Origin: Bacteroidota bacterium
Lineage (GTDB): Bacteria; Bacteroidota; Bacteroidia; M30B66
Direction: 5' to 3'
Assembly (NCBI GenBank): GCA_027483445.1
Contig: JAIXUS010000034.1
Coordinates: 92,495 to 156,494 of the forward strand
DNA length: 64,000 nucleotides
Shown piece after piece: positions 46,303 through 55,130 of the stretch. The position numbers and the translations under genes were made by a program. Below the pieces are notes generated by a model. It was given only the letters and a program-made list of their open reading frames with translations. It was not told the DNA's origin and ran no database searches. Numbering within the stretch: position 1 is the first letter of the stretch; each line of letters opens with the position of its first letter.

Positions 46303-47660
46303 GCTTTGCGCTAATTCGTAAATACGCCGTGGCAGGTCCACGTTATACCTCTTACCCAACAGTTCCGTATTGGGACGAACAGAAACCAAGAACCTCCGAG
46401 TGGCTCGACCGGGTGAAGCACACGTTTTTTCACACCCAAAGCAGCCGGGGCATCAGCCTATACATTCACTTGCCCTTTTGTGAAAGCCTGTGTACCTATT
46501 GTGGTTGCAACACACGCATCACGAAAAACCACGCCGTTGAAGCACCCTACATTCAGGCTATTCTCAAGGAATGGAGTCTGTACCTGGATGCATTGGAAGT
46601 AAGTCCGAGAATTGCCGAAATCCATCTTGGCGGCGGAACACCGACGTTTTTTAGTCCGCAAAACTTATACAACCTCATCGAAGCCATCCTTTCCAGCGCT
46701 ACACTTATGCCTGAAGCTGAGCTGAGCTTCGAAGGACACCCGGCCAACACCACCGAAGAACACCTTGCTTTGCTGGCCGAACTGGGCTTCAATCGGGTAA
46801 GTTTCGGGATTCAGGATTTTGATGCGCGTGTACAAAAAGCCATCCACCGCTTCCAAACCGAAGAGGAGGTTGATCGCGTGGTTAAACGCGCACGCAAGCA
46901 TGGCTACAGCTCGATAAACTTTGACTTGGTGTATGGATTGCCTTTTCAAACGCTACAGAGCATGCAGCAAACCCTCGACGCGGTAGCTCGCCTCCGCCCC
47001 GACCGGATTGCCTTTTACTCTTACGCGCACGTACCGTGGATGAAACCCGGTCAACGGTCGTTTACCGAAATGGACTTGCCTGAACCCCAGTTGAAACGCG
47101 CCTTGTATGAAATGGGGCTCATGCAATTTGAGCAGGCCGGCTACCGCGAAATAGGAATGGATCATTTTGCCCTGCCTGGTGATGCGCTGTTCGCGGCGGC
47201 TAACAAAGGTTTGCTCAACCGAAATTTCATGGGATACACCACTTCGCGGAGCCGTTTACTGATTGGGCTAGGTGTGAGCGCAATTTCGGATGCGTGGTCG
47301 GCCTACATCCAAAACGAAAAAACCGTGGAAGCCTACACCGAACGGGTTAATAAGGGCGAACTTCCATTTTTCAAAGGGCACCTGCTCACGCAGGAAGACA
47401 TGATCATCAGAGGACACATCACGCGTTTGATGTGCCGTTTCGAAACCAGTTGGGAAAACGAGGTTCGCCAATGTGATGCTTGGTTTGAAGGGTTGAATCG
47501 GCTGGATGGGTTTATTGAGGATGGCCTGATTGCTCTTGAGCCTTTTCATTTGAAGGTATTGCCAAAAGGGCAGCCTTTTGTGCGTAACATCTGCATGGCT
47601 TTCGATGCCCGGTTGTGGAGGAAGCAGCCACAAACCCCACTTTTTAGCTCAACGGTTTAA
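46299..47660 (+). CDS. hemN: Oxygen-independent coproporphyrinogen III oxidase
   Basis: A 453-residue radical-SAM enzyme that converts coproporphyrinogen III to protoporphyrinogen IX without oxygen. The cluster motif is 'LPFCESLCTYCGCNTR' (CxxxCxxC plus the extra Cys typical of HemN), followed by 'EIHLGGGTPTFFSP' and 'FGIQDFDARVQKAIHR'. The 'AGPRYTSYPTVPYW' start is also a HemN mark. Its placement at the end of the cco cluster with ATGA overlap fits haem supply at low oxygen. Its stop overlaps the convergent permease by 4 bp. Confidence 0.94.
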   Translation: MSFALIRKYAVAGPRYTSYPTVPYWDEQKPRTSEWLDRVKHTFFHTQSSRGISLYIHLPFCESLCTYCGCNTRITKNHAVEAPYIQAILKEWSLYLDALEVSPRIAEIHLGGGTPTFFSPQNLYNLIEAILSSATLMPEAELSFEGHPANTTEEHLALLAELGFNRVSFGIQDFDARVQKAIHRFQTEEEVDRVVKRARKHGYSSINFDLVYGLPFQTLQSMQQTLDAVARLRPDRIAFYSYAHVPWMKPGQRSFTEMDLPEPQLKRALYEMGLMQFEQAGYREIGMDHFALPGDALFAAANKGLLNRNFMGYTTSRSRLLIGLGVSAISDAWSAYIQNEKTVEAYTERVNKGELPFFKGHLLTQEDMIIRGHITRLMCRFETSWENEVRQCDAWFEGLNRLDGFIEDGLIALEPFHLKVLPKGQPFVRNICMAFDARLWRKQPQTPLFSSTV

Positions 47661-49018
47661 GATTTTGGCGTGATGTCATCAGCGCCCCGCCGCGCCTTAA
47701 ACACATAATAGAGCAAAACACCGATAGGCAGCACCAGCAATCCGGCATAGTATTCGGCTTTATCGGCCAGTGCATTCTTAAAAATGAACCAGCCAATTAC
47801 AGCCACAAATAGCATTGGAGTAATTGGGTACAGGGGCACTCGAAAGGCCGCCTGCTGCTCTTTGAATTTGCGCCGAACCACAAAAATTCCGATGCAGGCA
47901 ATCAACAAAAACATCCACTCTACAAAGGTTACGTATTCGATGATGCTTCCGAAGGAGCCCCACAAAAAAACCAAAACGATGGCCCAGCCACTCTGTAAAA
48001 CAATGGCATTTAGCGGAACGCCGAAACGAGGGTGAATTTTTGAGAACATAGGGAAAAACACCCCCTCGCGCGCCATCTGGTTAAAAATCCGAGGCGTTGA
48101 AAGCACGTATAATCCCGCGCAAGCAAATACCGACAACGCAATGAGTGCCGGCATGAAATGACTGAACTGGGGCAGAATAGCATTCATGACTTCCACGGCA
48201 ACCACTTTGGGCGCCTCGGGATTGGCAAGCGAGGCCACCGTATCGTGATCGAGCACGCTGAAGTAACCCATATTGCAAAGCACGTAGGTTAAGGTTACGG
48301 CGCCGGTTCCAAAAAGCATGGCTAAAGGAATATTGCGCTTCGGGTTGAGGGCGTCGCCGGAAACGAAACTGGCGTAATGCCAACCGGTGTAAGACCAAAG
48401 TACACCTACAAAGGCCCCGGCGAGGTTATCGCCATCAGCCTTTGGCGGAACAACACCGGCTGTAAGTTGTGCCGTTTCGCCCAAAATTGATTTTTCACCG
48501 AGGATTAAGGCCAAAATTAAAAGGGCGTAAATACCCACAATTTTCAGCACGGTTCCAACATTGGCAAACCACTCGCTGCTTTTAATGCTAAATGCGTTAA
48601 AGAGTGTGAGTACTACAATACTGGCCATGGCTACGTATTTTTCGCCTCCGGCGGGAAGGCTAATGAAATACGCCAGATTTTCGGCGAAAACCATACACAA
48701 CGCGGCAATCGTACCAGAGCTGATCACGGTAAGCAAACTCCAGCCGTATAAGAATGCAGGTAAAGGTCCAAATGCCTTATTGAGATAGGTATACACACCA
48801 CCGGCATTGGAAAACCGCGAGCCGAGCTCCGCAAAAACGAGGGCCCCAAAGAGGGAAACCAGTCCACCCAGAATCCACAATAACAAAATGGTCTGATTGT
48901 CTGAAACTTTGTCGGCAATACCGGCGGGTGTTTTAAAAATTCCGGAGCCAATGGTGGCGCCAATGGCAATCATCGTAAGGGCGAACAATGAGAGACCCTT
49001 TTTAACGGTTGAATTCAT
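47657..49018 (-). CDS. APC family amino-acid permease
   Basis: A 453-residue transporter with 12 predicted membrane helices. The first helix has 'LTMIAIGATIGSGIFKTPAGIA', the conserved unwound GSGIF segment of the APC superfamily; 'SYTGWHYASFVSGDALNPKRNIP' is the usual helix 6 to 7 region. Similar Bacteroidota proteins act as amino-acid uniporters or exchangers. The substrate is unknown. It is convergent with hemN and has no obvious partner. Confidence 0.9.
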   Translation of the reverse strand: MNSTVKKGLSLFALTMIAIGATIGSGIFKTPAGIADKVSDNQTILLLWILGGLVSLFGALVFAELGSRFSNAGGVYTYLNKAFGPLPAFLYGWSLLTVISSGTIAALCMVFAENLAYFISLPAGGEKYVAMASIVVLTLFNAFSIKSSEWFANVGTVLKIVGIYALLILALILGEKSILGETAQLTAGVVPPKADGDNLAGAFVGVLWSYTGWHYASFVSGDALNPKRNIPLAMLFGTGAVTLTYVLCNMGYFSVLDHDTVASLANPEAPKVVAVEVMNAILPQFSHFMPALIALSVFACAGLYVLSTPRIFNQMAREGVFFPMFSKIHPRFGVPLNAIVLQSGWAIVLVFLWGSFGSIIEYVTFVEWMFLLIACIGIFVVRRKFKEQQAAFRVPLYPITPMLFVAVIGWFIFKNALADKAEYYAGLLVLPIGVLLYYVFKARRGADDITPKS

Positions 49019-49100
49019 GCGTAGTTTGTAGCGAACGAACCTACTAAAAATTCAAGTTGAGTGCTTGGTTATTGTTTGCCTTTATCCAGTTGCACAAAAC

Positions 49101-49136
49101 AAAAAGGGAGAGCGGCTTACCCACTCTCCCCTTTTT
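49101..49136 (-). terminator. Terminator of the large repetitive T9SS gene
   Basis: On the minus strand, AAAAAGGGGAGAG pairs with CTCTCCCTTTTT around a 12-nt loop, followed by further T. It lies about 20 bp after the stop of the 1122-aa gene and before the permease start. The symmetric A/T ends would allow action in both directions. Confidence 0.8.
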
Positions 49137-49155
49137 AACCTTTATGCCTCGAATT

Positions 49156-52100
49156 TTACTTTACGAACCTTAGCACAGTATCCATTTGATCACTCAACAA
49201 GCGTAACGTATAAACTCCGGGGACAAGCTTTTCGGCTGGTAATACTGCTGTGCCTGCTGAGCCTGACACCGGCAATTGGCCGGCTTGAACAAGGCGCCCT
49301 TGCATATCCGTCACTTCATACTGTATGGGCTGCTTGCCGTCAAATCCTTGAAACTCCAGTTGAATAAACGATTCTACCGGATTGGGAAACAAACGAATTT
49401 CCCCAATCTCATCGGCTTGAGCTGTCGTTTCGAGCTCTTCGAGCTGCCCTTGGCGAGCCACTTGCCCACATGTGCCTATGGTGAGCACCGCATCCACGTC
49501 GTATCCATCGGCGACTCCATTGAAGCGGTTTGAAGCGATGGGCGAGTTATCGACAATCTTTAGGTATTGAAACCACTTCAACTGACCAATTTCAAGCGTT
49601 CCATCCTGACAAAGCCCCGGGAGCTCTACCCAATCGTTGTTATTATGCTGACTAACAAAGAAGCGGGCCGTTTCCGGATAGCGGCTGCATGTTAAATTGC
49701 CAAACGTAGTTTCGATTACCTGTAATTCAGCGCCAGCTTCGCGGTTAAACACCACAAAGTCGAACCTTCCAGTGAGCGAGCCACCAAAGCCCAGCGAAAC
49801 GAACTCAATTTGCTGACCTTCGCTAAGCGTTGTACCTAATGCTTTATCGGTTTGTCGGCGCTGTTCAAGTACGGGCGTGTTGTTTTTTCTCAAACCGGGC
49901 TGGTAAGCCACAATAGTCTGAAGAGAGCCCGACTGTAAGCCGTTAACAGTATAGGCTCCTTCACCGTTTAAGCAGGCAATGGCATTTACATCAAAGCCAT
50001 CGGCATGATTATCGGAAAAATCAGATGGGTCACTCACATCAACAATACGCACGAACTGCGCCCATAACAATGGCGAAATGTCTACACTTCCTCCATTGGT
50101 ACACACAACACCGGCGTAAACAAAATCGCAACCGTTTTGGGAGACGAAAATCTCGGCTTTTTCGGGATAGCTTTGACAGTTTTGATTATTCCAAGTGGTT
50201 TCAAATACTTCAATATCGGCACCTTCGCCGTTGTTTATTGGTCCGCCGAAATCAAGGGTTATCTGCCCGCCGAAACCAAGGCTCACAAAATTAACTACTC
50301 CATTTTGAGTTGGCTGAGCTTCGCCCAAGGCCAAGGATGCTTCTTGTCTTTCGGGAACTACGGCCTCGCCCATTTTGGTGGTTCCCGGCTGATAATCAAC
50401 AATAGTTATTGCATTACAGGCAGGTTGCTCAGGATTAGAGACACTTAAAATGGTGGTAATCTCAAGGGTACAACCGTTGGCACCAATAACCGTAGAAGTG
50501 TAGGTTCCCGGAGCATTTACAACCAGCCCATCAGGCAGTGTATAAAGGGCGCCTGAAGCTATGGTGGCTGTAACCGTTTGGTTTTGTGCAGGAAGAACGG
50601 TAAGCCTTAAAATATCGACATAACCGCAGTTTTGTGCTGTTTCGCGGTCTATCTCATAATCGCCGCTTTGATTTACAAAAATTCCCGGGAATAATTCATA
50701 TTGCTCACCGGCGCAGATGCTTACCTCAGTGATGGTAGGTGAAGGGATTGAATAAAAAGAGAGGTTCACTGTGATTGTTCGCGTACATCCGGTTTGCAAA
50801 TCCGGAACTGGGGTAACGTAGGTTCCGGCTTGTGTTACAAGGCTTCCATCAGCCAGTTCATAGTCGTTGCCAGGACAAATTTCAACATCTAACACTTCGT
50901 TATTCAGCTGAAAAAATTGAATGGTATACGTGGTTTCAGTATTACAACCGACACCATTGGATACCTGAACGACGAAAACGCCTGGAGTCGAAGTTGTGCT
51001 TCCGTCGGGAAAAACAAAGGTTTCACCGGGGCAGATGTTCACTGTTTGGGAGGCCGTTGCCGGAATTACCGTTATAAAAGTGGTAATGGTATATGGGCAG
51101 CCGTCTTCAGTAGAAAAGGGATTCACATAAACACCAGCAGTGTTAACCCAAGAACCATCCGGCAACTGGTGTTCCTCACCTTCGCAAAGGTCTACATAGA
51201 TGGAATCGCTAGGAAAGGTAACTCTGAATTGAACCGTTCTTGTCCAAATAATTGGACAATTTCCATTGGGATTATCTTTCGTTCCGGAATAAACTTGGAG
51301 ATCTTCGGAAGGTGTAACGATTTCACCATTCGGCAATAGAACGGACTCGCCGCGGCAGATTTGGAACACTCCACTGTTGAATGTTGGCAGTTCTAAAGAA
51401 ATCGAAACACTGAATCGACCCTCACAAAAAGGATCTCCGCCTGGAGGTACATAAGTGCCTTCATAAACTTCACCTTGATTAACGGTAACGCCATTGGGCA
51501 AGGTGTAAGTTTCGCCTTCGCACAATATAACAGAAGTACCAATAAAGGGTGGAGTAGGCAAAACAAAAAGTCTGGTAGTAAAGGTGTATTGACAACCATT
51601 TTCGTTGGTCATGACAACTGGATAATCGCCGGGAACATTTACAGATAAACCATTGGGCAATAAATAAGACTCGCCTTCACAAATAGACTCTTCATCTACT
51701 ATATCGTTAGAGGGAATAAATTCAAGCACATAAGTAAAGTTGAATGGACAGCCATTTTCATTGTTAGCAGTTCCATTGTAAATCCCCGAGCTCGTAACCG
51801 TTTGACCGTTAGGCAATACAACAAACTCATTAGGGCAGTGTGATGAGCTTACAAATTGATCTTCGGCCGCAGGGTATGGTGTAACCGTTACCTGATAATT
51901 AGTTGGACAATCGCCGGGCAAAACTGGGGGTAAGAGATACTCATAAGTAGTTGTTTGACTTGGGAAAACAACTTGACCTCCGGGGAGCGTATAACCCTCC
52001 TCACTGCAGAAAAAAGCATCAATAACTATAGGATTATCTGGGACCTCCTGAAGATTCAAATTGTAACGCGTTGTACAACCACTGGGGTCGATTATGGCAT

Positions 52101-52524
52101 AGTCTAAAACAGCAGGAGCCGTAAATTCGGTTCCGTCAGGCACGGTGTAAACCTGTCCATCACAAAGTACAGAATCCACGTTGACCACAAACTCCGGAAC
52201 CACCTCAACGGTGATGGATGTGAAAACTGTTCCAGAAGAAGTTTGCACTGTATAGGTAATTGTGTGCTCCGCAATACCTGCTTCGAAAGGGTTAAATTGA
52301 TTGCCATTGACAATGCCATCACCCGTAAAAACCCCTCCTGATGGGCTACCAATTAACTCATAAATTGTTGGAGTTAAACAAATTACACTTGGAATTCCTG
52401 TAATTTGGGGCTGAATGGTACCCGGAGGAAAGCCTTGAGAAAATCCCCGACTACTCACAGCCATAAAAATTAGGAGGCAGAGAACGCGCATCCATTTTAA
52501 GTAAGTGTTTTTCATGACGATCAA
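49156..52524 (-). CDS. Large secreted protein with ~11 cysteine-containing repeats and T9SS sorting domain
   Basis: A 1122-residue protein. The signal peptide is 'MRVLCLLIFMAVSSRGFSQ'. After an Ig-like region there are about eleven repeats of ~60-70 residues on the plan '..v.iCeGE.y.LPnG..v...G.Y......GC......', for example 'ESICEGESYLLPNG', 'VDLCEGEEHQLPDG' and 'EVSICAGEQYELFPG'. The Cys pair is kept in nearly all; the last copy ('ATIASGALYTLPDG') has lost the first Cys. Two later modules share 'VSLGFGG' and 'RYPETARFFVSQ'/'SYPEKAEIFVSQ'. The C-terminus is a type A sorting domain ('RLFPNPVESFIQLEF'). The organisation recalls adhesins and SprB-like surface proteins. Its exact role is unknown. 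Confidence 0.88.
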   Translation of the reverse strand: MIVMKNTYLKWMRVLCLLIFMAVSSRGFSQGFPPGTIQPQITGIPSVICLTPTIYELIGSPSGGVFTGDGIVNGNQFNPFEAGIAEHTITYTVQTSSGTVFTSITVEVVPEFVVNVDSVLCDGQVYTVPDGTEFTAPAVLDYAIIDPSGCTTRYNLNLQEVPDNPIVIDAFFCSEEGYTLPGGQVVFPSQTTTYEYLLPPVLPGDCPTNYQVTVTPYPAAEDQFVSSSHCPNEFVVLPNGQTVTSSGIYNGTANNENGCPFNFTYVLEFIPSNDIVDEESICEGESYLLPNGLSVNVPGDYPVVMTNENGCQYTFTTRLFVLPTPPFIGTSVILCEGETYTLPNGVTVNQGEVYEGTYVPPGGDPFCEGRFSVSISLELPTFNSGVFQICRGESVLLPNGEIVTPSEDLQVYSGTKDNPNGNCPIIWTRTVQFRVTFPSDSIYVDLCEGEEHQLPDGSWVNTAGVYVNPFSTEDGCPYTITTFITVIPATASQTVNICPGETFVFPDGSTTSTPGVFVVQVSNGVGCNTETTYTIQFFQLNNEVLDVEICPGNDYELADGSLVTQAGTYVTPVPDLQTGCTRTITVNLSFYSIPSPTITEVSICAGEQYELFPGIFVNQSGDYEIDRETAQNCGYVDILRLTVLPAQNQTVTATIASGALYTLPDGLVVNAPGTYTSTVIGANGCTLEITTILSVSNPEQPACNAITIVDYQPGTTKMGEAVVPERQEASLALGEAQPTQNGVVNFVSLGFGGQITLDFGGPINNGEGADIEVFETTWNNQNCQSYPEKAEIFVSQNGCDFVYAGVVCTNGGSVDISPLLWAQFVRIVDVSDPSDFSDNHADGFDVNAIACLNGEGAYTVNGLQSGSLQTIVAYQPGLRKNNTPVLEQRRQTDKALGTTLSEGQQIEFVSLGFGGSLTGRFDFVVFNREAGAELQVIETTFGNLTCSRYPETARFFVSQHNNNDWVELPGLCQDGTLEIGQLKWFQYLKIVDNSPIASNRFNGVADGYDVDAVLTIGTCGQVARQGQLEELETTAQADEIGEIRLFPNPVESFIQLEFQGFDGKQPIQYEVTDMQGRLVQAGQLPVSGSAGTAVLPAEKLVPGVYTLRLLSDQMDTVLRFVK

Positions 52525-52689
52525 TATTGGATTTCAAAATTATCGACTAAACCTTTGGCTTTGAGCCCGTCAGAATTCGAGAGTAATAGGGGGGAAACCG
52601 AAAACCCAAGCGAAAGTCCATCGTTAAATTTTGATATTGAGTCATTTATGAGCATGCTCGAACGCTAGCTGCATCCAGACTAGTCCATC

Positions 52690-52735
52690 AAAATCCCCTA
52701 AAAAAGGGAGGGTCATCCACCAAAAGGGGGAGGAG
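52690..52735. repeat. Dispersed-type hairpin repeat
   Basis: AAATCCCCTAAAAAAGGGAG and, 10 bp on, CCAAAAGGGGGAGG allow a stem between CCCCT and AGGG(G). No second copy lies in the window, so its repetitive nature is inferred from general appearance only. Confidence 0.4.
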
Positions 52736-52821
52736 CGAAGAGGTTACTAAAATTATGCATATATCTAATTTTCAGGTGTTTAATAAATATGTGCTTTCTT
52801 CGCATCCAACGACTGGAAACC

Positions 52822-52829
52822 TACCTTTG
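52822..52829 (+). promoter_or_regulatory. Putative -7 box of the thioesterase gene
   Basis: TACCTTTG ends 5 bp before the ATG at 52834, implying a leaderless mRNA. This is the same box-to-start distance as at the met leader 1. Confidence 0.5.
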
Positions 52830-52833
52830 TGCC

Positions 52834-53343
52834 ATGAAAAAGAAATTTGCGCGTGAAAGCAAAGCCATCTCCACCGAGATTGTTCTGCCCAACGATACCA
52901 ATACCCTTGGAAACTTAATGGGAGGCCGATTGCTTCACTGGATGGACATTACCGCCGCTATTGCTGCGCACCGCCACTGCCGCCGCGTTGTGGTTACGGC
53001 CTCTGTAAACAACGTTTCGTTCGACCGACCCATTCGTTTAGCCGATATTGTTACGTTAGAAGCTCAGGTTTCGCGGGCGTTTACCTCGTCGATGGAAGTT
53101 TTTATCGATGTTTGGGTAGAAAACCACAGCACCGGCAAAAAGGAAAAGTGTAACGAGGCCATCTACACCTTTGTAGCGGTTGATCAGCTGGGAAGCCCTA
53201 TTGCCGTTCCCGAATGTGTTCCGGAAACCGATCTCGAAAATCAGCGGTACGATGGCGCACTCCGCCGTAGGCAGCTTAGTCTGATTCTAGCCGGTAAGAT
53301 GAAACCAGAAGAAGCCACCGAACTCAAAGCACTTTTCAAGTAA
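52834..53343 (+). CDS. Acyl-CoA thioesterase (hotdog fold)
   Basis: A 169-residue hotdog protein that probably hydrolyses acyl-CoA. Typical motifs are 'MGGRLLHWMDITAAIAAHRHCRR', with the catalytic Asp region, and 'VNNVSFDRPIRLADIVTLEAQVSRAFTSSMEV'. The start ATG at 52834 is directly behind a -7 box; the track's upstream extension (MCFLRIQRLE...) would lie in the promoter. It is cytoplasmic, and substrate chain length is unknown. Confidence 0.88.
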   Translation: MKKKFARESKAISTEIVLPNDTNTLGNLMGGRLLHWMDITAAIAAHRHCRRVVVTASVNNVSFDRPIRLADIVTLEAQVSRAFTSSMEVFIDVWVENHSTGKKEKCNEAIYTFVAVDQLGSPIAVPECVPETDLENQRYDGALRRRQLSLILAGKMKPEEATELKALFK

Positions 53344-53405
53344 AAAGCTCATTTTGTGGCGTATTTCATTTCATTCAGTATGGGTACATCGTATTAAAAA
53401 TTATG

Positions 53406-53413
53406 TACGTTTG
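53406..53413 (+). promoter_or_regulatory. Putative -7 box of the glutamate dehydrogenase gene
   Basis: TACGTTTG matches TAnnTTTG, 39 bp before the ATG. No -33 TTG is seen at 19-21 bp. Confidence 0.45.
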
Positions 53414-53451
53414 CCTCATTCAAGCATTCCAACAAAATCAAATTCAACTAT

Positions 53452-54876
53452 ATGGCCGACATCACGGAAAAAAGAGAAGGCGAATTTTTCAAAGACGTCC
53501 TCAAATACTTTGATCGTGCAGCGAAATTCGTTGACGTTCCTTCGGGAATTCTCGATCAAATCAAATATGTGAACAGTGTTTACAGAATGCGTTTCCCCGT
53601 TAAAATTCAGGGCAAATACGAGGTTATTGAAGCCTACCGCGCTGAGCACTCTCACCACAAACTGCCCACAAAAGGGGGTATTCGCTTTAGTTCTGCTGTG
53701 AATCAGGACGAGGTAATGGCGCTTGCCGCGCTGATGACCTACAAGTGCGCCATTGTTGACGTTCCTTTTGGTGGTGCCAAAGGCGGAATCAAAGTGAGTC
53801 CACGAAAACTGAGCGCCGAAGAAATGGAGCGCATCACCCGCCGTTATACCGCCGAATTGATTAAGAAAAACTTCATTGGCCCGGGTATCGACGTACCAGC
53901 ACCCGACTATGGTTCGGGTGAACGCGAAATGGCGTGGATCGTCGACACCTATGCTGCATTCTTCCCCAACGAGCTCAATGCTATGGGCTGCGTAACCGGT
54001 AAGCCTGTTAGTCAGGGTGGTATTCGCGGTCGTAAAGAAGCAACCGGCTTAGGGGTGTTCTACGGAATTCGTGAGGCCCTTTCGGTAAAAGAAGATTGCG
54101 ACAAGTGGGGCATCGAGCCGGGCATTGCCGGAAAAACCTTCGTAATTCAAGGTTTTGGAAACGTAGGTTTCCACTCTGCTAAATTTGTGCACGAAGGCGG
54201 TGGAAAAATCATCGCAATCTCTGAGTGGGATGGCGCAATCCACAACCCTAATGGTATCGATCCATTGGCACTCGAAGCGCACCGCAACAAAACAGGTAGC
54301 ATCCTTAATTTCCCGGGCTCTGAAAATGTAGATAAATACGGAGCTCTCGAAATCGCATGCGATGTACTCATTCCGGCGGCTCTCGAAAACCAGATTAACA
54401 AAGAAAACGCCGACCGCATCAAGTGTAAAATCATTGCTGAGGCGGCAAATGGTCCTGTAACACCCGAAGCAGAAGAGGTACTCAATGCCAAAGGGGTTTA
54501 CATCATACCCGATATTTACCTCAACGCAGGTGGGGTAACTGTTTCATACTTTGAGTGGGTTAAAAACCTGAGTCACGTGCGCTTTGGTCGATTGGGCAAG
54601 CGTTGGGACGAAACCGCCGGACGTAACACAATCCATGTTTTGGAAGAAATGACCGGCCGTGCTGCCACCGACAAACAAAGGTCAATCATTGAACGCGGTG
54701 CCGACGAGCTCGATTTAGTATATTCAGGCTTGGAGGAAACCATGATCAATGCCTACCACAACATTCGCAATGAATACCATGGCACTCCGGGAATTCCTGA
54801 TTTGCGTACGGCTGCCTTTGTGAATGCCATCAAGAAAATTGCACAGTCGTATTCTACATTGGGTGTTTGGCCATAA
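53452..54876 (+). CDS. Glu/Leu/Phe/Val dehydrogenase (glutamate dehydrogenase-like)
   Basis: A 474-residue NAD(P)-dependent amino-acid dehydrogenase. The substrate-binding motifs '[17 protein letters not shown]' and '[16 protein letters not shown]' (catalytic Lys region), '[17 protein letters not shown]', and the Rossmann '[18 protein letters not shown]' are complete. The size and 'KGGIRF' favour glutamate dehydrogenase, which interconverts glutamate and 2-oxoglutarate plus ammonia. The gene is monocistronic: own -7 box before, terminator after. Confidence 0.92.
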   Translation: MADITEKREGEFFKDVLKYFDRAAKFVDVPSGILDQIKYVNSVYRMRFPVKIQGKYEVIEAYRAEHSHHKLPTKGGIRFSSAVNQDEVMALAALMTYKCAIVDVPFGGAKGGIKVSPRKLSAEEMERITRRYTAELIKKNFIGPGIDVPAPDYGSGEREMAWIVDTYAAFFPNELNAMGCVTGKPVSQGGIRGRKEATGLGVFYGIREALSVKEDCDKWGIEPGIAGKTFVIQGFGNVGFHSAKFVHEGGGKIIAISEWDGAIHNPNGIDPLALEAHRNKTGSILNFPGSENVDKYGALEIACDVLIPAALENQINKENADRIKCKIIAEAANGPVTPEAEEVLNAKGVYIIPDIYLNAGGVTVSYFEWVKNLSHVRFGRLGKRWDETAGRNTIHVLEEMTGRAATDKQRSIIERGADELDLVYSGLEETMINAYHNIRNEYHGTPGIPDLRTAAFVNAIKKIAQSYSTLGVWP

Positions 54877-54903
54877 TCGGAAACCACCTTTTCAAGAACA
54901 AGA

Positions 54904-54932
54904 GCCGCTCCTTATGGGGTGGCTTTTTGGTT
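54904..54932 (+). terminator. Terminator after glutamate dehydrogenase
   Basis: AGCCGCTCC and GGGGTGGCT pair (with two G-U) around TTAT, followed by TTTTTGG. It lies 28 bp past the stop. Confidence 0.75.
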
Positions 54933-54981
54933 TGTTAAAGTGAAGGCCGAAGCTCCTCGGAAGAACAGTCAAAAACAGAAA

Positions 54982-55052
54982 ACGCCCCGCCACTTAAACC
55001 GCTGTACCGGGTTCTGAAACCATATTTACAGAAGTCTTAAGTGCCGGAGCGT
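54982..55052 (-). ncRNA. Long nested hairpin RNA (possible 6S-like or 3' structure)
   Basis: On the minus strand, ACGCTCCGGCACTTAA pairs with TTAAGTGGCGGGGCGT (14 of 16 positions). Inside, CTGTA pairs with TACAG and GGTT with AACC, giving three stacked stems with two internal loops. TTTTCTGTTTTT follows. A 6S-type RNA would have a long stem with a central bubble like this; alternatively it is an elaborate terminator for the SPFH gene 80 bp upstream. The strand is chosen by the T-rich tail. Confidence 0.35.
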
Positions 55053-55130
55053 CGTTCAAATACCTTATCAGAGCTGTGTATGAGGATGGCGGAGAATCTC
55101 CGATTTCAGGTGCCCTGTGGTAAAGGCGCC

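Larger units (their letters stand above)
52525..52833. other. Intergenic region with a G/C-rich hairpin repeat
   Basis: About 310 bp. The segment 52690-52740 contains CCCCTAAAAAAGGGAGG and CCACCAAAAGGGGGAGG, forming overlapping hairpins of the type often dispersed in Bacteroidota genomes. The rest shows no gene. A -7 box precedes the thioesterase start. Confidence 0.45.

Noticed and set aside
54960-55130. tRNA or tmRNA in the gap after glutamate dehydrogenase
   Set aside because: No cloverleaf, no T-loop GTTCAA context with matching stems, no CCA-proximal acceptor stem.
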